Source of the DNA: Monosporascus cannonballus | Lineage: Eukaryota > Ascomycota > Sordariomycetes > Xylariales | NCBI GenBank assembly: GCA_004154925.1 | Contig: QJNS01000004.1 | Location: 496,001 to 560,000 of the forward strand | Direction: 5' to 3' | DNA length: 64,000 nucleotides | In this document: in pieces, positions 51,939 to 63,100 of the stretch | Layout of the letters: each line of letters begins with the position of its first letter | Numbering within the stretch: position 1 is the first letter of the stretch | The notes under the pieces: generated by a model | What the model saw: only the letters and a program-made list of their open reading frames with translations | The model's database searches: none | Told to the model about the DNA's origin: nothing | Translations under genes and position numbers: made by a program

Positions 51939-53925
51939 CGATCTTTTTTTTAAAAAAAAGTCTTAGTTCAAAATATTTCTTTTTTTATAAATACTCTTTT
52001 TTATTATAATTTCCTGTATTTCTAAAACTTGTTACAAATCCCGTTCTCCTATAATTCGTTGTATTAATTTTGTAAAAACTTTTGAAAAATTTGATTTTAA
52101 CATTATATATTATTATTACTATTTTTCGAAAAGTGTAAGACAGGAAAAAATAAAGAATATTTAGCATTATAAGAAATATATAATACGCAAGTAATTTCAG
52201 AATAAAATAAATATCTGATTATGATTTTCTTTAAGATACTTATCGTAAATATGACAATTTAAACGCAAAAGATCTTTAAAAAATATTTATTAGATTTTTT
52301 GCGCCATTAATTTAACATTTCATAGTAATAGTAACAAATGAATAAATAAAGTTTTAAGGTGGTTTACTTAACTACGCAAACGAATATCTTTAATTCGTTT
52401 TAAAAACGTTATAAGTATATAACATAACATTTATTTTTGAATAAATTGGAAAATTAGGAATAAAACATTAGTTATTATTAAGGCCGCCATAATTATATTA
52501 GCGTAAACCGTTATTGCTTTTAACTTGTCGAGGTTTAGTTTATTACATTAATCTTTAACCAGTTTTAATTAAAATATCTTTTTTAACAATTCTATTATTA
52601 TCAATACAACTCTTTAAGAGACTTCTAGATATTTTCGCAATTTGAACAATCTTTCTATTTAATTGAACATTAAGTAAATGCATATCTATATCGAAAGTTT
52701 TCTTTATTTCTTATATAATTTTATATTTTATCTTTACGTTATTCCCTATAGTATGTACTTTAATAATGTTTCTAATTAAGTTAAGTGAAAAAACATATGG
52801 AATATTAAGCATCATTTAACCTTAAATAAATATTATAATTAATATTACATTTTAAGACGTTGGTTTTATTAGTATATAAATCGATATTTTTAAAATTAAG
52901 TTTTTATTAAATATATTTTATTTAAATATCGGTATAAATAAATAAATTATTCTTTTCGCAAACTTAATGCTTTTAACTTTTTCTAGTTATAATATTTCAT
53001 TATCGAATTATATACTAATTTCATTTTTGTTTTTATTTTTTAATATAATTTTTTGAAGTATTTGCCTGTAAATTTTATTTTTGTATAAATAATTTTTTTA
53101 AATGTACTTTTATAAATCGCTGGTATAAATATAAGATTCATATTTATTAAAAACATTTTAATGTTGTTATAATAATTACAATTATATATTAATTAAGTAA
53201 GATAAAAAATTCTAATATAATTATTTCATTCGTCTTTATTATATTACTTTATATATTCTTTTAATATATGAATTTATCGTTTTATTTTGTCATTTGTTCA
53301 TGACTTAACAGCATTAAATATTTATATTTTTCATCCATTTATTTTATAAAACATTGTCAAAATTCATAAATAAATATGCTTTATTTATCGCAAATATTTT
53401 TGTATAATTATTAATATATTAATAAAGAGTTTTAAAAACAATATAGAATTTATTCGGTATTAGTATTTTTGAATAAAATAAAAAATAGAGAGAAATCCAC
53501 AGATTTATCATAAAAAACAAAATATTATTGTAATATATTTTTTTTACTCGATTTTTCAATAAGACAACTTGATAATAAACTCAATAATAATTGAATCATT
53601 TAAACTTTTAAAAATTATTAATAATTATAATTTTTCGGAAAACATATATTATTATATTTTAGCTTTATTATACAGGCTATATTATCGTCGTATTTTTTAA
53701 ATCATTATTTTTATTTTTAAAAAAGATACATACGTTAAAAATGTTTTAACGTTTTGTGAATTTCTAAACATCTATATAATTAATATTTATGTATTATATA
53801 TTAAAATGAGATAATATTATACTAACCTTTACCAACTATTTACTTTTTTTAATATTTTACAATATATTATATACTGTAGGCGATATTAATAAATTTTATA
53901 TCAATATAAATATTCCTTTACGTTA
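51939..53925 (-). pseudogene. Integrase and chromodomain relic of element H
   Basis: Read from the minus strand. The chromodomain is at about 52,600-52,670: IK-stop-KDCSNCENI-stop-KSLKELY, where both stops stand at the two conserved Trp positions. Integrase lies further right; near 53,520-53,600 a FII-K-L segment followed by a K-Y-I-T-I-I-F strand corresponds to the D-F-I-x-x-L-P and Y-D-x-I-L-V-x-V strands of B. The 60-codon minus opening at 51,985-52,167 is in the 3' untranslated part and not a gene. The DNA transposon M interrupts the element just to the right. Confidence 0.62.
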
Positions 53926-55258
53926 ATTGATTAATTGGATCCGTGCGCACCTATAAATCCACCACCTCTTGTATTAACATTATAACTTTAATAATATGTA
54001 TTTTTATTAAATCGTATTTAATTAAAAGGCTATATATATCATAATATAACTTGAAAGCTGGGCTTTAAAACCGTGTATACTATTCTTTAACGTAACGGAC
54101 GGCTTTATTATATTAGGAAATTACTTAATATGTTTGATTATAAAGCAGGAATCCAACTATAATTCCGCGTTTTTAATTATTTCGAACATACGGCAACCGT
54201 TTTTTTCGTTATTAAGTAAGTATCCGAATTCGGGTTAGATTTCTTAAATTTTATCCTGTAAAACGCATTAAGAATATTCGTTTAGGTTTAAATCGGACGA
54301 ATATAGCCGTTATTCGAATACCTAAATCTTATTTTTTGAAAAACTCCTTAACGGCGGTAACTTGATATATTAAAACGGTATTTTAAATAAAGCGATTACT
54401 AGTTTTATAAAAAAAACTTTATTTAAGAATTTCGATATAATACCGAGAAATTATTCCGCTGCCGAGCAAATCCGGATTTCTTTTATAAAGGATGATAAGA
54501 AAAAAACCGCCTTTTTCGTTACGTTGTTCTATTATCTTCCAGACAATAATAAAAAAGAAACATTTCCGTAAACTTTCGGATTTATGAAGTTCTGCTTATA
54601 GCCTTTCGACGATAAACGAAATACCTATTAACCTAGACGTCCGGGTACGTTTTATACGGAATATTGGTTAAACGATAAAATTTAAAAAAGAATATTTTTA
54701 TTACGCCGTTTAAGGGTTTCGTTAACAAATTTTAAACATTTACATACGTTATCGACCGTAAAAAGTTTTTTTCGCCGTACGTTATTTTTTAATGCGAATA
54801 TACGAAAAAAACTATTTATCGGTAACCGTTTAATATTAGTACCCGTTTTCCTTTAAAAGTCGCAGTACGTATTCCGAAAATAACGACGGCCTAATTAATA
54901 AAGATATAAGGTTAGGCGACCTAGAATTAGCCGTTAACGGTATCCCCGTAATAAGTTATGGACCGTTCTGTATATGGTAAAGCATTAAAATTATTCCCCT
55001 ATTCGCTAACATTTGTTCTTATAGCCGCGGTTATTCGTGTTAAGGTTACACCCGTAATTAAGGCCCTAATTATAAAGGCCCGGGCTGCTGGATTGAATTT
55101 CTGGATAGGGCGACGGTCGGCAACAAAACCGAAAGTAGCCTTATCCAAAACCAATTTATGGTTATTGAGTTATTGTATTTAGAAACGATAGGGGGTGGTA
55201 ATATAGGTTGGAGTTTTGAAAGTGGAGATGTCCGAGCGCACGGATCCAATTAATCTAT
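53926..55258 (-). mobile_element. Tc1/mariner-type DNA transposon M, 1,333 bp, RIP-mutated
   Basis: Terminal inverted repeats begin ATTGATTAATTGGATCCGTG on the left and, reverse-complemented, ATAGATTAATTGGATCCGTG on the right, continuing with GCGC and then drifting apart. The element is flanked directly by TA on both sides (53,924-53,925 and 55,259-55,260), the target duplication made by Tc1/mariner-superfamily transposases. It encodes one broken transposase on the minus strand. It is inserted within element H, so it arrived after H. Its size is normal for a fungal autonomous element of this superfamily, though slightly short. Confidence 0.85.
54080..55185 (-). pseudogene. Tc1/mariner-type (DDE) transposase relic
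   Basis: Minus-strand translation near 55,010-55,150 gives an N-terminal helix-turn-helix: RPIQKFNPAARAFIIRALI, TGVTLTRITAAI and RTNVSE. This is the L-x-x-x-R-x-x-I-x-x-x-x-x-x-G-x-S-x-x-x-I-A pattern of Tc1-type DNA-binding domains. The C-terminal catalytic end near 54,273-54,310 reads RLYSSDLNLNEYS-stop-CVLQDKI, a clear match to P-P-Y-S-P-D-L-N-P-I-E-x-x-W, with Pro codons changed to Leu or Ser and Trp to stop. The Glu of the DDE triad is kept (E in NEYS). The 74-codon plus-strand opening at 54,958-55,182 is a shadow. Stops and frame losses elsewhere show it is inactive. Confidence 0.8.
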
Positions 55259-57600
55259 TAGTGTACAGTAATACCGAAAATAATATAATAAGTTTTAATT
55301 ATTTTTTAAACTTTAATTATTTATTTACAATTTTTAGTTTCTCTTTTTTCAAATTTTTTTATAAATAATAATGAAATCCAAATTCGTTATTTCTGTTACG
55401 TATTATAATTATCGTTTTATAAATTCTTTAATCATAATACAATGTTTAAATTTTTCATAATCCGCCTAAAATCTGATTTGAAAAAAGTTTTGTTCAAGAA
55501 AATAATCAAACTTTCGAAAAACTATAATAACTATCAATTGTTCATTTAGTATAACGTAATTAAAACCTGTGTTTGTAATATATATAATAAAAACACAATA
55601 AAATATCATTTATCTTGATTATTAAGTTATTTAATTATTTCGTTTAACTTATCATCCGAAATGTTGGTTTTTAATTCGACGAAACATATTATACCGTATA
55701 TAATTATTAATAACTTATTCCTAATTAACTTTTTAAATTTTTAAATTATTGTAATTATTGATAATATATAGTCAAATTTTAATTTTCAGAGGAAGTTAAT
55801 TAAAATTAAAATATCTTTATTAAAATATTCAATTATTTTCTCATAACAAATAACAAATCCGCACATGATTTATATTCTTTAATTATTATTAATATTTATT
55901 ATTTTATAATTATCACTATTCTTTTTAAATTTATTTCAATATACTTTAAATAGTTTGTATTTTATTTCTGAAATTATTGTCTTTTTACTTCACTTATTGA
56001 TTGAATATGTTAAAAAGGTCCAAAACCTTAAGCAACGTATTTTGGATATATGTTTTTAATTTTTCAATCAATTAATACATCGTCGAAATAGGATTTACCA
56101 AAAAGGTTAAAAGATTTTCATAATATATAATTTATTCTCCATTACAATGTTATTAGTATATTCGTACAATGTATTCACTTAATTAAATATTTAAATGATT
56201 TATATTTCATTTGTAAAAAACTATGTATATTTTCTCGAAATGAAATAAACCTATAGTTACTTTTAAAATTAAGTATTAAAAATTATTTCATTACGCAAAA
56301 TTAATTCTTTATTTTAATTATTAAAAATACATTAGAAATTATAATTTGTTATTTTTCAAGTATGTAAACTATAAAGGATTCTACCGATATTTTCGAAAAT
56401 TAAATCTATTTTTATGACCGATTTTCCAAATATTTTTTAAACGTACGTAATTCGTTTCTATTATCGTTATAAATAAAATAAACCTTTGAAAATAAATTTT
56501 TTACAGAAGTATCTTATAATTATATTCGTTATATTTTATTAATTTCGTATTTCACTTCGTTTAAGAAGGATTATTTATATTAATAATATCATAATAATAT
56601 ATTACTGAAGTTTTATTAACATTTAAAGTTCTTATTTTACATTGTTCTTTTATTACTTAAATTTACTTCAATAATAATAACCATGCGTTATATTCTTGTT
56701 CAACTACCAGCTTTTTTAAACATGAATCTTTGAAATACTATAGCGTAGATCGAATGTGTTTATCTATATTTATTGTTATTTTTAATCGAATATTAAAATG
56801 TTATATCCTTTATATTTTATCCATTAACTAAATATTAATCAAATTTTAGTAAACCATATTTTCGATTGATTAAAATTTTATACTAGTACAATCATAGGTT
56901 TTTAAAAAATATATCGTAATATCTAAATAAAAGAATACCGATATTAATTCTTTAATATCCTTTTGTAATAAAACTTTCGAAATAATTAATTTAGTATTAA
57001 ACTTTCCGTTATTGTAAAGAAAACTTTATTTTTCGATATTCGTAATTATGTAAAGTTTTAACCTATATTTTTATAATAATTTAAATTATGTTATAATGTT
57101 TAATATATTATATCTTCCGACTAAAGTTCCGAAATGTATTATTATAATATATTAATATATTTTTATTTGAATGCTGACAATAATTAAATTATTAATGAGG
57201 TTTATTATTACGTTCAAAATAATATGTGAAGAATGTCTTAATTCTTTTAAAATATATTGTTTTATACTTGTTATAGATGTCATATTTTCTTTCAATTTCT
57301 TTTCCAAATTATCGACCCTATTTGTATTCTTTTATATTATACGTTAAAATATTATATTTATTGTTTTATAATCATATTATATTATTTAATTATAATAGAT
57401 TCATTTAAATAGTTTAAAAATTTCTACAATATTAAAAAACTATTCTTTACATATCTTATAATATTTTATCATATTTTCTATAACGTATTATTTTATGTCT
57501 ATATTTTTAATTAAACTACTGAATTTTTTAGAACATTTATTTGTTTATAAAACTTAAAAAGAATAGTTATTTAAAATTAAAATATTTAATAATTTTTAAT
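55259..57600 (-). pseudogene. Reverse transcriptase and RNase H relic of element H
   Basis: To the right of M, the minus strand carries the rest of pol. The catalytic box is intact as SYFDDV: YFDD is encoded by the complement of 56,079-56,090. The downstream bases align with B after its YYFDN box and with copy I near 63,100-63,300. A further block near 56,440 (AAACGTACGTAAT) is also shared with I near 63,683. The remaining frame is full of stops. H is the only family copy in the window where I can see both RT catalytic Asp residues. Confidence 0.68.
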
Positions 57601-59013
57601 ACTATCTTTTAATAACATATAAAATTAATCTCTTTACGGATTGTTAATTATGTTAATTAAAAAATAAAAAATGTTTTTTAAGAATATTATTTCGTTTAAT
57701 TAAATTTATAAAGTTATTTACATGTCGATATTATTACTTATTTGCTTTATTATTTTCGGTTTAATTAAAAATTAAAATTTCTTTATAAATATATACGATT
57801 CGTTAATAAATAGGTTTTTTTTAATCGTTATATATTAAGTATTCTCGTTTTGCATAATTTATTACCTACATTTTGCTATGTCGATTATGGTCTTGAGGCT
57901 AAATGTTTTTTATATATTTTTTAAGGCGTTTTAATATTTTCTTAACGCGTTTTAGGCAAGTTTCTGGGCCTTTCGTATTCCGTATCGGATTTTTCATCGC
58001 AATAACCTCTATTCGTACTGGACCCAAATTATGTTAATAACTGGATTAGCATTTATTAAATTATTTCTCAGCTATTTTTTCGATATAAATACTTAATTAT
58101 TTTATTGCGAATTTTTGAACTATTTAAAAATATTTTAATAATATTTTATTTTGCCGTAATTATAGCATTTAGTTTAGTTATTATTTTTACGTTACACCTT
58201 TCTGAATTTGATATGTTCTAATACAGTACTAAAAAATATAAACAATATATCCCCTTTTTTTCACTAGTTAGCCTGTTAACTGTAACATTTTAAAATATAT
58301 TATTATTTTTATATCTATCGTTTTTAAAACTTATGATTAATATTAATAATTTCGGTAATATACAGAATTAACGTTTTAAATTTTAAAAGTTTCATATCTC
58401 GATTTTTAGCTTTATTTCTTAATTCTTTTAATAATATATCTCTATAAATATTCCCATTATTATCGTTTTATTTTTCTTAAGTTACAAAATTCTTAAATAT
58501 TGTTATTTTATTCGAAATTAAACTTTTTATAACGTAATTAGAAGATTTGTTATATTGCTATACGTTTTTTATTAAGAATTTCGAAATGAATCTTTAATTT
58601 GTTTTCGAAATTAATATAATTTGAAAAAACCTTTAGAATAAATATTTTAATCGGTTTTTCTACATTCAAAATAATTTCTTTTAATCAGTTCAAATTAATT
58701 AAAAACGTTTTTTATTAAAATAGCTCCAAGAGAAATTTTTATTTATCGATTTCTTAAATCCTTGAAATTTAAAATATATTCCCATTTGAAAAGGTGAACT
58801 TTATATAGTTTATTTCATTATAAACGTACAGTTTCTTAACTTTCAGTTTTCGATATTTGCCTATATTAACATAATATATATTGTTATATTTAAATTTTAA
58901 TCTTTTGATCTTATATTGGAATTCACTTTATATTGGAAAAAATGGTTTTTTCGTTAATTATTATAGAATTAAAGATATTACTTAAACTTTAACGGTATTA
59001 TTAATTAAAACTT
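57601..59013 (-). pseudogene. Decayed gag of element H
   Basis: Directly after the H 5' LTR on the minus strand is the gag spacer (TAATAATACCGTTAAAGTTT, compare TAATAATACCGTCCAATTTT in B). A GC-richer block at 57,870-58,040 aligns with A at 39,880-39,975: on the minus strand CAGTACGAATAGAGGTTATG-like wording followed by AAATCCGA and AGGCCCAGAA. No frame is open for more than a few dozen codons, and the zinc knuckle could not be read. Confidence 0.6.
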
Positions 59014-59401
59014 TATAACATATAACTGTTAAATAATTTAATTAATGATTGCATTTAAATTATACGAGTTTATCTAAATATCAATATTTTAAGATTATAA
59101 GCAATAAATATAATAAGGGCTTACGTTTCTTAATATCAATGAACCTTTAGATAATGAAATTATATTATAAATCAAAATTATTGAAATTGTCGAAATGGCG
59201 AATATATATATAATTTCTTAATATATTATTACCGTTTTCTAACTACGTTATTTAAGGTAATTATAATTTCTAATAATTTATGTTATTTTCTTGTAATTAT
59301 GTATATATTAACAATTATTTGTTACGGAACTTACATAGTAGATCGTCTTATTCTTATCGCTACGACCGTTTCCGCAGGCCTAGACCTGTTAGGTCGTAAC
59401 A
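59014..59401 (-). repeat. 5' LTR of element H
   Basis: On the minus strand it begins TGTTACGACCTAACAGGTCT at 59,401, the least mutated copy of the family LTR start, and continues CTGCGGAAACGGTCG. It aligns with the left H LTR throughout (for example 59,190-59,230 with 51,730-51,765). The 65-codon plus-strand opening at 59,299-59,496 lies across this LTR and the next one and is not a gene. Confidence 0.78.
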
Positions 59402-59439
59402 AAAATGTTCCAATCGAAACTTCTACGAAGAGAAATATC

Positions 59440-59760
59440 GTATATAACCGAATAGGCTTTATGGGCCTAAAAACGGTCGGGACAAATAAAAACTAAACCC
59501 GATACAAAATAAATTACGTAACAGGCTGAAGGCTTTTAAATGCCTTAGTACTTTAAGATTCTTAACCTATAGAATTAGAAAACTAACACACTTGAAATGT
59601 TAAACTCTTTAAACATTATAATCTCAGAATAAAATATATACGTTTATCATTTCCATAATCTAAATATCAGTAGTTTATAATATAGCGTCATGATCTAAAA
59701 CGCGCTTAATATTACCAAACGTAACCAGTTGTTATATCTATTGTTTAAAATCCTACGATA
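59440..59760 (+). repeat. 3' LTR of element A, truncated by copy I
   Basis: Matches the A 5' LTR (38,371-38,762) in order: GGGCCTAAAAACGGTCGGGA, AAACCCGATACA, the run to AAAATATATACGTTTATCATTTCC, and ATTACCAAACGTAACC. Similarity stops near 59,760, about 80 bp before the expected end, where an LTR in opposite orientation starts. The missing end should lie beyond copy I, outside the window. Confidence 0.78.
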
Positions 59761-60151
59761 TTTCTATAATGGCTAGGTGATTTAACCAACTATTAAACCT
59801 AGGTCGTGCATGTTTATACTAGAAGGAATATAGTAACACTTTAAATAATTAATATATTAATCAATTACATTTTGTAATATTAAAGACATTTTAAGTACGG
59901 AATTATATGATAAATTATTGTTATTTCAATTATAGAAATAGCCAACGCATATATTTTATTCGTAATTTACTAGTGTACTACCAATAAGTTAATAATCCGA
60001 TTTACTGTCTAATTGCTAGTATGTTGGTAATTCGTCTTATTATTTTATTGTCTATACGTTCGCGACATATTACGTAATCTAATTTACATAATTTTCTTAA
60101 TTACATTTGTTACGACCGTTTCTAGAAACCGCAATTTATCAAAACTTAATA
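59761..60151 (-). repeat. 3' LTR of copy I
   Basis: The reverse complement matches the family LTR: GGTTTAATAGTTGGTTAAAT (59,775-59,800) against AGTTTAATAGTTGGTTAAAC of B, and the ATTACATTTTGTAATATTAA stretch near 59,862 against ATTACGTTTTGTAATATTAA of B in reverse complement. It adjoins the A 3' LTR head to head, so the two form an imperfect inverted junction. The outer end near 60,151 is approximate. Confidence 0.72.
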
Positions 60152-63100
60152 TAATATCCGTTTTATTAAAAGGTTTTGCGTTTAAAATCTATTTTTAGTA
60201 AATTCTTCATCTTTTCATTTTAATTCGTCGGATTTCCAAATATCGTTGCTGTAACACTAAATAACGTTATGTTTTAATTAACTTAATTAAAATAAAAAGT
60301 TTCAAAATTATGATGTATTTGTTAAGACCTTTATTTATCAAATATTGGAAAAAGCCTTTTATTATAAAAGATACCTACGTTGTAGCCGGTTAAATAATAA
60401 ATAGGTACGTTTAGTTCTATAGTTCATTATGAAATCACAGAAAGTCTTTGCTCAAAAAATTGAATTATTAAAATATTTTATCCCATTTTCAAATTCGATT
60501 ACTATATATTTATCGTTAGCTATAATAATATTAAGGATAAGATACAAAATTTATTAATCGGATTTTTTAATCCTTAAACAAATTTAATAATTTTAAATAC
60601 TATAATACAAAAACGGTAATAAGGATATAAGTCTTTAAACATATAAATATTCTTAATTAAAGTTGTGCTAATTTATGAATACCGTTTTTTATTAAATATT
60701 AATTAAAACGTGATCTTGAGTTCGATCGTTATTAAGAAAGGTTTTTTAATAAATATTAAGTATTTATAAGACTTTTTACGAATTTTCAAATACTTTCGAA
60801 ATTCATATATATTTTTAACTTAATTAAATATTAAGGAAACTTGGTTTTTTTAATATCTTTGAAGCCTTCTTTTATATTTAATCTTTTTTATTTTTATTGT
60901 ATCTTATTTTATATAAGCCTTTATAATATCCGATATTGATTTAAAAGAAGAAATATAAAAATGTAAAATATATTTTATCGTGAATAAAGGTTTTAATTAA
61001 GAATTAATTTTTAGAATTATCTTTATAATTCTTTATAGACCGATAGATTTAGAACGAAATCCTTTACAAGGTTTTTTATTAAAATGTTTTTATAGCAAAA
61101 TAAATCAAGTTTTCTTTTTAGAAAGTTAATTATTTTAATCAGAATATTTATTTTTTTATTTATGTACAAATTCCTATCATATTTACATAAATCGGTCAAT
61201 TGGAACCGTGCGCCCATTTATTTGTTACCAAAACATAGGCGCTTTACACCGAAGATAATAATACAAATAAATTAAATAAAATTAAGCAAAAACCTTAACT
61301 TTGTATAACTTTAATTAGTTTAACTATATTTTATATAATATGTTAAGTATTACAATAAATGCTGAAATTACCTTTACGATAATATTACTTTACGCATTAT
61401 TTCATAGAGTTTGAAATTTTTGCTATGTAAAGAGTTATTAATACATAAAGTTTTACTTTCCATTCGGAAATAATATAATTAAAATAATAATTAACTATAA
61501 AAACAAAATATTTATATATTAATGTATGTATAGATATTTCCCTGATATTTCTGCTATTTTTTTGTAATTTATTATAATAAAGTGAACATGGCATGCTCAG
61601 GTAAGAAATCGGCCAGTGCACGATTCCACTTAGTCCCTAAGTGTATATTTCTTAAATTACATATCAAGTCTTTCATCAAAGATATCATTTATATATTAAT
61701 AAATTGGTTATATTTTCTTCATAAATAGTAAAGGTAAAACTAAATTTACTGATACAAAAATGATTTAAATATTTGTATAATAATACATATTACATATTCT
61801 TTAAATGATAAGGAATTCTTCAACTTAACTATTCCGCCTATTTATTTCTTTAAAGAAGTATATATATTAAATATTTCATAGTCTATATAAAGTTATATTA
61901 TAAAGGTTTATTTAAAATATAAGTTTAATAGACATCTTCTTATAAAAATAACTCATTTTAATAAAATATACATCTTAAAAACCTATAATAAAACATATAT
62001 ATATTATTTATTTATTTTAATATTATTCTATTAAATGTAAAAGTAAATATTTCGTAAATCGAGAAATCATTACAGAACAGATATTATAATATATTTTTGT
62101 TATTCGAACAAGGAAAAGTTAAAAATAAAATTTATAATAATTAAACTTTAAAACCTTTCTAGTACTAATAATGAATATATATTAAGGTTTATATTACTTC
62201 ATTCTGTTTTTATTATAAACGTCATATTATTATTTTATTCTTCGAATTTAGTATTTGTATTTTTATTAAACAATAAATATTTTAAAACTGTTTTAAAATT
62301 GAGTAAATATGAAACTATTTAAACAATTAATATATATATATTACGAAGTATATTAATTGCATATAATTAAAGACAAAACATATAATTTACAAGTTTTTGA
62401 ATTGTTTAATATATATAATATAAGATAATAGTAAATATATTTTTAATATAATATTAAAATTATATAACCAATTTTACATATTTTTTACTAAGTTTAATTC
62501 TTTTTTTTAAAATTGTTTACTTTATCAGTTTTGAAATTTTCTATATATAATAAAAAGTCGAAATCGGATATCTCTTTACAATTCATAATTATTATTTTAT
62601 AAATACATTAAATATAATAAAACTGGTAGAATTTAAAATTTCGCATAACTTTTAATTTAATCAAACCTTTTTTTAAAGATATTTCAATTTCCTAAACGGT
62701 ATATTAATAATTATAAAGGTTTTCTTAAAATAATATATTTAAATTCTGTTTCTTCTATTTGCGCGAAGGAAATGGGATAAACGATAATTTAATTTAATTA
62801 TTGTATTATTTAGTTGTTATATTTAATATATATTTTGAATTATAGGTTTTAAAGTTAAGAAAACGCTTTAAATTATATATAATTTATATAGATTTATTAG
62901 TAATTACATTCATAATTATTTAAATCATATTTGAGTATGTAATATTTAATCTAAAAGGTAGTTAATCAAAATGTTTAAAGGTATAATAATGTTGTAAATC
63001 TTTTAGATAAACCTTTTATAATAATTAATAAATTTAAACGGTATTTGTATTTGTTTCAATGTATTTCATTTGTATTGTTTTAAAATTATAACGATTTTTT

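Larger units (their letters stand above)
51558..59401 (-). mobile_element. Chromovirus element H, minus strand, nested in element A just before its 3' LTR
   Basis: Bounded by two inverted-orientation copies of the family LTR in direct repeat with each other (51,558-51,938 and 59,014-59,401). Between them, on the minus strand and reading right to left, are gag, RT with YFDD, integrase and chromodomain. The span is 7.84 kb, or about 6.5 kb without the DNA transposon M inside it, close to the length of B. The right end is sharp: GGTCGTAACA at 59,392-59,401, the reverse complement of TGTTACGACC. Its gag linker matches A better than B. Confidence 0.78.
38371..59760 (+). mobile_element. Chromovirus element A, about 6.7 kb of its own sequence split by two nested elements
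   Basis: The parts in order are: 5' LTR 38,371-38,762; gag-protease-RT-RNase H 38,763-42,790; insertion of B; integrase and chromodomain 49,650-51,557; insertion of H; and 3' LTR 59,440 to about 59,760, where copy I cuts it. Removing B (6.85 kb) and H (7.84 kb) leaves a length equal to that of the complete copy B. The two A LTRs share wording that B lacks, for example GGGCCTAAARACGGTCGRGACAA and AAACCCGATACA, which supports the pairing across 21 kb. The chromodomain-to-LTR distance also becomes normal only after H is removed. Confidence 0.78.

Noticed and set aside
54958..55182. 74-codon plus-strand opening with normal-looking amino-acid composition
   Set aside because: It is the complement of the transposase DNA-binding domain of M, which reads convincingly on the minus strand.
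59299..59496. 65-codon plus-strand opening
   Set aside because: It spans the end of the H 5' LTR, 38 bp of element A and the start of the A 3' LTR, so it crosses three unrelated borders.
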